DNA of 5,667 bases from Thermus sp. JCM 17653 (lineage in GTDB: Bacteria; Deinococcota; Deinococci; Deinococcales; Thermaceae). Shown one piece after another: positions 1 through 3,960 of the stretch. The DNA is taken from positions 1 through 5,667 of the forward strand of contig BBBN01000113.1 in assembly GCA_001311585.1 (NCBI GenBank), given 5' to 3'. Under the pieces are notes generated by a model. It was not told the origin of the DNA, ran no database searches, and saw nothing but the letters and a program-made list of their open reading frames with translations. The translations under genes and the position numbers were made by a program. The stretch's first letter is position 1; every line of letters starts with the position of its first letter.

Positions 1-928
1 CTCCGGGACCTCCTCCCCTACCCCCTTAAGGAGCGGGAGGCCTGGGTGGCCTGGCACCTGAGCCAGAAAGCCAGCCTTCACCTCCTCCTGGGGGAGGAGG
101 CCGCCCGGGCCTACGACCGCCTCCTCCGCCTGGAGCTACGCAACCAGCTTTCGGGCAAGCGCTCGGCCTTCGCCCGTCCGGAAGAGGCCCTGAGGGCCGC
201 CCACCGCTGGATCCTGGCCATAGGCCAGGCGGTGCGGAAAGAACCCGTCCACCTGGAGGGCTTACCCACCGCACCCCACCACGTGCTGCCCCACGCCCGG
301 GAGATCCGGGCCGCCGCTTCCGCCCTGCGCCTGCCCTATGGGGTGCTGGCGGCCATCGTGGACAACGAGCAGTACGGGGGAGACAAGGCCCTGGGCCTTT
401 CCCGGGGGGTGCGGGAGGTGGCGGACACCCTGGCCGAGGGGCTGGCCGACGCCCAAGGGCAGGCCCCTCTAAGCCGTACCCTGGGCCTGGCCAGATGAGC
501 TGGGAAGACGCCCTCAAACAGGAGGCCCGCCTCCTCCGCTTCGGCGCCTGGGACCCGCTTCGGCCCTTCCCCCGCACCGAGGCCGAGGCCCGGGAGGCGC
601 TCAAAGACCCTTACCTCAACCTGCTCTTCACCGCAAGCCGCCTGCGGGGCTACTTCAACGCCCTCCTCGCCCTCCCCAAAGAGGACACCCGCCCCCTGGA
701 AGACCCCTGGCTTTACTACCTGGGCCCCGCCTGGCACAACTACCCCCTTAGGCCCAGAACCTGGAAACCTGGGAAGACAGCTTCCACGGCTTCTTCAAGG
801 GCCTCCTCTACCAGGTGGTCCTGGAAGGGCGCTGGGCCCCCCAGGACCACCGCCTCCTTCCCCTTAGGGCCTGGGGCCCAGGAACCCTCGAGCCCCACCC
901 CTCCCCCGTTCCCGAGCTAGGCCCCTAA
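1..928 (+). CDS. Lytic transglycosylase / lysozyme-fold-like protein, 5'-truncated and frameshifted
   Basis: The gene enters from before base 1 and reads as one protein of about 309 visible residues if two lost bases are restored. The first is a C in the CC run at 491-492, where LGLAR-stop becomes LGLAQMSWEDAL. The second is a C in the CCC at 753-755, after which NLETWEDSFHGFF resumes and runs to a TAA at 926-928. Numbering from base 1, the motif order resembles the lysozyme/SLT fold: a possible catalytic Glu at 123 (IVDNEQYGG), a TLGLAQMSW segment at 160-168 like the GLMQ motif, DPYLNL at 203-208 like the DPxxNI motif, and GPAWHNYP at 242-249 like the AYN motif. Such enzymes cleave peptidoglycan. 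No signal peptide can be judged because the N-terminus is missing. As read, the break at 491 also creates an ATGA overlap (495-498) that mimics two coupled genes. The family call is from motifs only; the joining of frames is firmer than the function. Confidence 0.5.
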
Positions 929-1448
929 AGCCGCTCCATCCAGGGGAGGGGCTCCCCCGGGGGCAGGACCGGCCAACGCCCCTCCCGCATGTGGCGGAGG
1001 ATGGCCTCCACGGCCCTCTCCGCCTCCTCCACCCAGGCCTTGGGGTAAAGGGCCCGCTTGGCCAAAAACTCCTCCCGGTCAAAGACCTGGCAGGTGTGGT
1101 CGGCACGGCACCTCACGTCCAGCTCCAGGTCGTACTGGCGAAAGCCTCCCCCGTCCACTCCGCCGGGGTCTGCACGTTCCAGTAGTACTCCAGGACCCGC
1201 CCCTCCCGCACGTCGGGCCCCCCGGAGTACCAGGCCCCAGGGAAGAAGGCCACAAAGGCGTCGTGGTCCAGGACCACGCGCTTCCCCTTGGCCGCGTGGT
1301 GAAAGACCCCACCCCGGGGGAGAAGGGTGAGGACCCCTTCGGGGCGCACCTCCACCGCCTGGGCCTCCCAAAAGTAGTGGAGCCTATCCCCGGGGAACTT
1401 GTAAAACTCCACCCGTACCCGCTCCCCGGGGGCCACGGGGAAGCTCAC
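925..1448 (-). CDS. DUF402 family protein (nucleoside di/triphosphatase-like), one frameshift
   Basis: Reads from a GTG at 1448 to a TAG at 927-925 as 174 residues once one base is restored to the C5 run at 1148-1152 (plus strand). Without it the frame leaves at about residue 100. The protein has the DUF402 barrel pattern: HYFWEAQAV early, YYWNVQTP at 88-95, then DLELD at 107-111 and a FDREEF segment at 123-128, followed by a C-terminal helix pair. In this family the acidic residues (here D107, D111, D124, E127) bind divalent metal, and characterised members hydrolyse nucleoside di- or triphosphates (SC4828, Sa1684 type). The substrate here is not known. The GTG overlaps the TGA of the DUF2892 gene upstream (GTGA, 1448-1445) and has no Shine-Dalgarno of its own, so translation is probably coupled. 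Its stop codon overlaps the stop of the convergent gene on the other strand. Confidence 0.78.
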
Positions 1449-1636
1449 CGTTTGGTGCTGATGCCGAGAAGCCGGTAGAGGGCGCAGAAGCCGGTGATGG
1501 CGGTGAAGAGGAGGATCACCGCCACGATGCCCAGGATCCAGTTCCAGGGAGAAGCGGACTGGAAGGCGAAGTAGAAGAGGACCAAGGCCAGGACAAAGCG
1601 GATCACCCGATCGGTGGTGCTCTCGTTGACCGTCAT
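1445..1636 (-). CDS. DUF2892 (YgaP-like) small membrane protein
   Basis: A complete 63-residue protein with no frame problem. It starts MTVNESTTDRVIRFVLALV, then a hydrophobic segment at about 12-26, a short turn with NW, and a second hydrophobic segment at about 33-50, followed by TGFCALYRLLGIST. This two-helix hairpin with a C-terminal TG-x-C-x-LY-xLLGIxT motif is the DUF2892/YgaP transmembrane domain found alone or beside rhodanese domains. No rhodanese domain is present here. It should sit in the inner membrane; its function is not established. The ATG at 1636 is preceded by a strong GGGGGTG Shine-Dalgarno (1647-1641), which decides the start. It is the first gene of a two-gene operon with the DUF402 gene. 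Confidence 0.85.
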   Translation of the reverse strand: MTVNESTTDRVIRFVLALVLFYFAFQSASPWNWILGIVAVILLFTAITGFCALYRLLGISTKR

Positions 1637-1640
1637 GGTT

Positions 1641-1661
1641 CACCCCCTAGCCCAAAGTATA
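1641..1661 (-). promoter_or_regulatory. Promoter -10 and ribosome binding site of the DUF2892-DUF402 operon
   Basis: On the minus strand a TATACT box lies at 1661-1656, about 20 nt before the ATG at 1636, and GGGGGTG at 1647-1641 is a good Shine-Dalgarno. Initiation about 7 nt after the box would give a very short leader carrying only the ribosome site. The -35 match is poor (AGCACA at an 18-bp spacing). The box is part of the palindrome AGTATACT (1656-1663), so it also reads TATACT on the plus strand, upstream of the tRNA. Confidence 0.5.
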
Positions 1662-1681
1662 CTCCCCCAGGCAAGCCCTTG

Positions 1682-1690
1682 TGCTACAAT
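1682..1690 (+). promoter_or_regulatory. Extended -10 promoter of the tRNA gene
   Basis: TGC followed by TACAAT forms an extended -10 element ending 13 nt before the first base of the tRNA, so a transcript would start about 6-7 nt ahead of the mature 5' end. No convincing -35 is seen. A second TATACT at 1658-1663 could be an alternative. Confidence 0.45.
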
Positions 1691-1703
1691 AAGCCTTCGG
1701 CGC

Positions 1704-1780
1704 GGGCCGTTAGCTCAATGGGTCAGAGCGGCCGGCTCATAACCGGTTGGTTGCAGGTTCAAGTCCTGCACGGCCCACCA
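1704..1780 (+). tRNA. tRNA with CAU anticodon, probably tRNA-Ile2 (lysidine type)
   Basis: A full 77-nt cloverleaf with encoded CCA. The acceptor arms GGGCCGT (1704-1710) and ACGGCCC (1770-1776) pair throughout. The D stem is GCTC/GAGC, the anticodon stem GCCGG/CCGGT, the loop CTCATAA with anticodon CAT at 1738-1740, the variable loop TGGTT, and the T stem GCAGG/CCTGC around TTCAAGT. It is not initiator tRNA: base pair 1-72 is G-C and the anticodon stem lacks three G-C pairs in a row. Between elongator Met and Ile2, pairs C4-G69 and C5-G68 are known TilS (lysidine synthetase) determinants, and the anticodon arm GGCTCATAACC resembles bacterial Ile2. I therefore favour Ile2, which reads AUA after C34 is modified; elongator Met remains possible. 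Confidence 0.93.
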
Positions 1781-1803
1781 AAGGCCCCCTTGCCGGGGGC
1801 TTT
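1781..1803 (+). terminator. Probable terminator after the tRNA
   Basis: GCCCCC (1784-1789) pairs with GGGGGC (1795-1800) around a TTGCC loop. The stem extends through a G-T and two A-T pairs, and a loose T-rich stretch (TTTCCCTTT) follows. It starts directly after the CCA end. Confidence 0.55.
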
Positions 1804-1824
1804 CCCTTTCCGCACACTTAGGGC

Positions 1825-2153
1825 ATGGAACCTTTGCAGGCCTTCGGGCTCTTGGACCTGAGGGTAGGCCGGGTGCTCCGGGCCGAACCCCACGAGAAAG
1901 CCAGGAAGCCCAGCTACAAGCTCTGGATAGACTTTGGCCCCCTGGGGGTGAGGACGAGCTCGGCCCAGATCACCGAGCTCTACCGCCCGGAAGACCTCGA
2001 GGGCCGCCTGGTGGTGGCGGCGGTGAACCTGGGCACCCGGGTCATCGGGGGATTTCCCTCGGAGGTGCTGGTCCTGGGGGTACCGGACGGGGCGGGGCGG
2101 GTGGTCCTCCTCGCCCCCGAACGGGAGGTGCCCCTGGGGGCAAGGTCTTTTAA
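1825..2153 (+). CDS. csaA: CsaA, tRNA-binding-domain (OB-fold) protein; frameshift near the 3' end
   Basis: Reads from ATG 1825. Restoring one G to the G5 run at 2136-2140 ends the protein as REVPLGGKVF at the TAA at 2151-2153, giving exactly 109 residues, the usual CsaA length. As read, the frame instead runs on through the hairpin into meaningless sequence. The whole protein is one tRNA_bind OB fold: DLRVGRV at 11-17, SSAQIT at 45-50, a VVAAVNLG strand at 63-70, SEVLVLGV at 79-86 and a VVLLAPE strand at 93-99. CsaA is a cytoplasmic dimer described as a protein-secretion chaperone in Bacillus and shares its fold with the C-terminal tRNA-binding domain of some aminoacyl-tRNA synthetases; its cellular role in Thermus is uncertain. 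There is no clear Shine-Dalgarno. A weak CACACT box at 1813-1818, 6 nt before the ATG, would fit a leaderless start. Identity is confident from the recalled Thermus homologue. Confidence 0.93.
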
Positions 2154-2156
2154 GTA

Positions 2157-2184
2157 CCCCACCGCGGCTTTCGCCGCGGTGGGG
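2157..2184. terminator. Perfect 12-bp hairpin between convergent csaA and the SIS gene
   Basis: CCCCACCGCGGC (2157-2168) and its exact complement (2173-2184) flank a 4-nt loop. Read on the minus strand the loop is GAAA, a stable GNRA tetraloop closed by C-G; on the plus strand it is TTTC. It lies 3 nt after the csaA stop and about 65 nt after the SIS-gene stop, so it could end both transcripts. Neither side has a real T-tract, so it may act as an mRNA 3' stabiliser or factor-assisted terminator. Confidence 0.6.
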
Positions 2185-2250
2185 GCCCCCCAAAACCCTC
2201 TCCTAGCCCCGGTTCGGTCATCCCATGCTGCGAAACCAAGGCGCAGGCGC

Positions 2251-3294
2251 TTAGCGGGTGCGGTCACCTTGGTGAGGTGGCGCGGGCGGTCCGGGTCCAG
2301 GCCCCGGGCCCGGGCCAGGGCCTCGGCCAGGGGATAAAAGCCCTGAGCGAGGAGGAGGGGGGTAAACTCCGGGGCCAGGGCCACCGGGAGGCGCAAGGGG
2401 GTGTCGGCCAGGGCCAGGGCCTCGGGCTCGGGGGAAAGGACCAAAAGATGGGCCCCCCTGGCTTTGAGGCCCCCCAGGGTGGCCAGGACCCCCTCTAAGG
2501 CCTCGTCCTTCTGGACCAAGGCCAGCACGGGAAAGCCCGGCTCCAAGAGGGCCTGGGGCCCGTGGAGGAACTCGGCGGCGGAAAAGCCCTCGGCGTGAAG
2601 GCCCGCCACCTCCTTGAGCTTGAGGGCGGCCTCGAGGGCCACCGTAGGTGAAGCCCCGCCCCAGGGCGAAGAGGTTCTCCGCCTCCTCCAGGTACCCCAG
2701 GCTTCCCTCCACCTCCAAGGCCCTCCCCAAGGCCTCCGGCAGGGCGGGAAGGGCCTCCCGCAGGCGGGGCTCCTCCAGGAGATGGGCGAGGAGCTGGACC
2801 GTGGCCGCCAGCATGGCGAGGAAGGTCTTGGTGGCCGCCACCGCCCGCTCCTCCCCGGCGTGGAGGGGGAGGACCACCTCGGCAGAGGCGGCCAAGGGGC
2901 TCTCCTCCCGGTTGACCAGGGCCACGGTGAGGACCCCAAGCCCCCGGTAGGCCCGCACCGCCTCCACCACGTCGGGGCTTTCCCCGCTTTGGCTATAGGC
3001 CAGGAGGAGGCTCGGGAAAGGCACCCTAGGCCTCGCCCCGTAGAGGGTGAGGACGGAAGGGGCCAGGGAAAGGACGGGCCAGAGGAGGCGGGCCTCGAGG
3101 AGGTACTTGGCGAAGAGGGCGGCGTGGTCCGAGCTCCCCCGGGCGGCGGTGAGGACCAAGGCGGGGGGCCTCCGCCGGAGGAACCGGGCGAGGCTTCGCA
3201 CCTCGGCCTCGTTCTCCCGGAGGAGGCGCTCCACCACCCTAGGGGCTTCCCCGGCTTCCCGAAGGGTCCAGGAGCCATGAGCCCATAGTAGCAT
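2251..3294 (-). CDS. GlmS-like double-SIS sugar-phosphate isomerase/deaminase, no glutaminase domain, frameshifted
   Basis: About 348 residues after repair, the length of the isolated isomerase half of GlmS or of AgaS/NagB-II proteins. The first SIS domain carries GSSDHAALFAKYLLE (53-67), AYSQSGESPDVVEA (99-112), VNREESPLA (127-135) and AGEERAVAATKTFLAML (146-162). The second carries ALEAALKLKE (220-229), LHAEGF and AAEFLHGPQALL (240-251), and ends LTKVTRTR, matching the Glu, the His in HGP and the C-terminal Lys of the GlmS active site. With no Gln-amidotransferase domain it should act on a hexosamine phosphate with free ammonia or as a deaminase; the substrate is not visible. Two breaks are clear: at 2643-2644 (two bases lost after FTY, family motif YPxAxE, or one gained) and at 2262-2263 (one C lost, restoring KVTRTR-stop at 2253-2251). 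The start is uncertain. ATG 3294 is in frame as read, but ATG 3278 sits 6 nt behind an extended -10 and would be in frame if one C is missing at 3271-3272. Confidence 0.85.
   Translation of the reverse strand: MLLWAHGSWTLREAGEAPRVVERLLRENEAEVRSLARFLRRRPPALVLTAARGSSDHAALFAKYLLEARLLWPVLSLAPSVLTLYGARPRVPFPSLLLAYSQSGESPDVVEAVRAYRGLGVLTVALVNREESPLAASAEVVLPLHAGEERAVAATKTFLAMLAATVQLLAHLLEEPRLREALPALPEALGRALEVEGSLGYLEEAENLFALGRGFTYGGPRGRPQAQGGGGPSRRGLFRRRVPPRAPGPLGAGLSRAGLGPEGRGLRGGPGHPGGPQSQGGPSFGPFPRARGPGPGRHPLAPPGGPGPGVYPPPPRSGLLSPGRGPGPGPGPGPGPPAPPHQGDRTR
3276..3293 (-). promoter_or_regulatory. Extended -10 promoter with leaderless ATG for the SIS gene
   Basis: On the minus strand TGC-TACTAT (3293-3285) is followed by six bases (GGGCTC) and an ATG at 3278-3276. 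A transcript starting 7 nt after the box would begin at or next to the A of this ATG. It favours 3278 over the ATG at 3294, which overlaps the promoter and has no Shine-Dalgarno. Confidence 0.5.
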
Positions 3295-3298
3295 GCTA
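3289..3298. promoter_or_regulatory. Palindrome TAGCATGCTA, candidate VapBC operator
   Basis: A perfect 10-bp palindrome centred between 3293 and 3294. It supplies the TGC extension of both divergent -10 boxes and overlaps the first bases of each. VapB-type ribbon-helix-helix antitoxins usually bind inverted repeats at their own promoter, so a VapBC complex bound here would cover both promoters. That binding is inferred. Confidence 0.4.
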
Positions 3299-3308
3299 AA
3301 ATCATGCC
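3294..3308 (+). promoter_or_regulatory. Extended -10 promoter with leaderless ATG for vapBC
   Basis: TGC-TAAAAT (3294-3302, five of six matches to TATAAT plus the TGn extension) is followed by six bases (CATGCC) and the vapB ATG at 3309. There is no Shine-Dalgarno and no room for one, so translation is probably leaderless. A -35 is not recognisable. Confidence 0.6.
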
Positions 3309-3537
3309 ATGAGCACCCTCCAGGTGAAGAACATCCCCCCCGAACTCAAGGCCCGCCTTCTCCGCCAGGCGCGCCCGGGGCATGACCCTGAGCGCCTTCG
3401 TCCTCAAGGCCCTGGAACGGGCCTTGGCGGAAGCGGAGTGGGAGGAGAGGCTAAGGGGCCGGGCCCCCACCGACCTCGGCACCCCCACGGCACGGCTCTT
3501 GGAAGAGGCGCGGGAGGAGCGGTGGAGCGCTTTGTAG
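3309..3537 (+). CDS. vapB: VapB-type antitoxin (FitA-like ribbon-helix-helix), one frameshift
   Basis: Begins MSTLQVKNIPPELKARLLRQA, a typical ribbon-helix-helix strand and first helix of FitA/VapB antitoxins. It leaves frame near 3369-3380 and resumes as MTLSAFVLKALERALAEAE from 3380, running to a TAG at 3535-3537. Either one extra base (CCC for CC) or a lost GC dinucleotide in the GCGCGC stretch (RQARARGMTL) repairs it, giving about 75-76 residues, normal for this family. The N-terminal half should bind operator DNA as a dimer; the C-terminal half, with [13 protein letters not shown], should wrap the VapC toxin and block its active site. The gene overlaps vapC by 16 bp, so the two are translationally linked. 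As read, the un-shifted frame runs straight into vapC and makes a false fusion. Confidence 0.87.
3512..3519 (+). promoter_or_regulatory. Ribosome binding site of vapC inside vapB
   Basis: GGGAGGAG lies just upstream of the GTG at 3522, inside the last codons of vapB. It fixes the vapC start and contrasts with the leaderless vapB start. Confidence 0.65.
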
Positions 3538-3920
3538 TGGACGCCTCCGCCGCCTCGGAGTACCTCCTTCGCACCCCTTTGGGTCTCCAGGTGGAGGCCC
3601 TCGTGAAAGGGGCCCTTCTCTTCGCGCCCGCCCTCCTGGACGCCGAGGTGCTGGCGGTGCTCAGGAAGGCCGTCCTCTCGGGTAGGCTCTCCGAGGAGCG
3701 GGCCCGGGAGGCGGTGGAGGACCTGGCCCAATGGCCTCTCCGCCGGGTGGACCCTCTTCCCCTCCTCGCCGAGGTCTGGGCCCTAAGGGGGCGTATCTCC
3801 GCCTACGACGCCTTCTACGTGGCCCTGGCCCGAAGGCTTTCCGCCCCCCTGCTCACCGCAGACGGTCCCCTCGCCCGAACCCCCGGCCTCGAGGTGCCCC
3901 TCATCCACCTCCGCCTCTAG
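3522..3920 (+). CDS. vapC: VapC-type PIN-domain toxin (ribonuclease)
   Basis: An intact 132-residue PIN-domain protein starting at GTG 3522, which follows a strong GGGAGGAG ribosome site. The acidic residues expected to bind Mg2+/Mn2+ are all present: D7 in FVVDASA, E42 in [14 protein letters not shown]96 in [12 protein letters not shown] and D114 in LLTADGPLA. The length and motif order fit the VapC family, whose members cut tRNA or rRNA and arrest growth when the antitoxin is lost; the target here cannot be told. It is co-transcribed with vapB and probably held inactive by it. A complete active site in an intact reading frame suggests a working toxin, so the neighbouring vapB frameshift is probably not real. 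Confidence 0.92.
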   Translation: MERFVVDASAASEYLLRTPLGLQVEALVKGALLFAPALLDAEVLAVLRKAVLSGRLSEERAREAVEDLAQWPLRRVDPLPLLAEVWALRGRISAYDAFYVALARRLSAPLLTADGPLARTPGLEVPLIHLRL

Positions 3921-3927
3921 GCCCTAC

Positions 3928-3944
3928 TCCCTCTATCGGAGGGG
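3928..3944 (+). terminator. Small hairpin between vapC and uvrA
   Basis: TCCCTC (3928-3933) pairs with GAGGGG (3939-3944, one G-T pair) around a 5-nt loop, directly before the uvrA -10. With a 6-bp stem and no T-tract it is a weak terminator at best, or an incidental structure. Confidence 0.25.
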
Positions 3945-3960
3945 TGGTATACTTCCACGG
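3945..3960 (+). promoter_or_regulatory. Extended -10 promoter with leaderless start for uvrA
   Basis: TGG-TATACT (3945-3953) is followed by seven bases (TCCACGG) and the uvrA ATG at 3961. There is no Shine-Dalgarno in the gap, which predicts a leaderless mRNA starting at the ATG. No LexA-type SOS box is recognisable. Confidence 0.6.

Larger units (their letters stand above)
3274..3314 (+). repeat. Two copies of GCCATGAGC flanking the divergent promoter
   Basis: The 9-mer GCCATGAGC occurs at 3274-3282 and 3306-3314 in direct orientation. The second copy holds the vapB ATG (3309). The first holds, on the minus strand, the ATG at 3278. It may simply reflect similar start-site sequences, or provide outer protein-binding half-sites. 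Confidence 0.4.

Noticed and set aside
26..737. Minus-strand open frames opposite the first gene
   Set aside because: They are Pro/Gly/Arg-rich shadows with no motif, while the plus strand gives a coherent protein.
1113..1643. A 176-codon minus-strand gene spanning DUF2892 and DUF402
   Set aside because: Its N-terminal part is a His/Arg/Pro-rich off-frame reading of the DUF2892 gene. The real DUF402 start is the GTG at 1448.
2154..2337. C-terminal extension of CsaA
   Set aside because: It reads through the hairpin and the 3' end of the SIS gene in antisense. One G at 2136-2140 restores the normal 109-residue end.
1980..3731. A 583-codon open frame on the minus strand
   Set aside because: It is a chance opening in GC-rich DNA. 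Only its middle (about 2265-2640) is real, as the second half of the SIS gene in shifted frame. The rest is antisense to vapBC or a wrong frame of the SIS gene.
3309..3920. A single vapB-vapC fusion protein
   Set aside because: The open frame joins the first 20 or so residues of VapB to VapC through a shifted, Pro/Gly-rich nonsense stretch. The proper VapB C-terminus reads in another frame to a stop at 3535-3537, and VapC has its own ribosome site and GTG.
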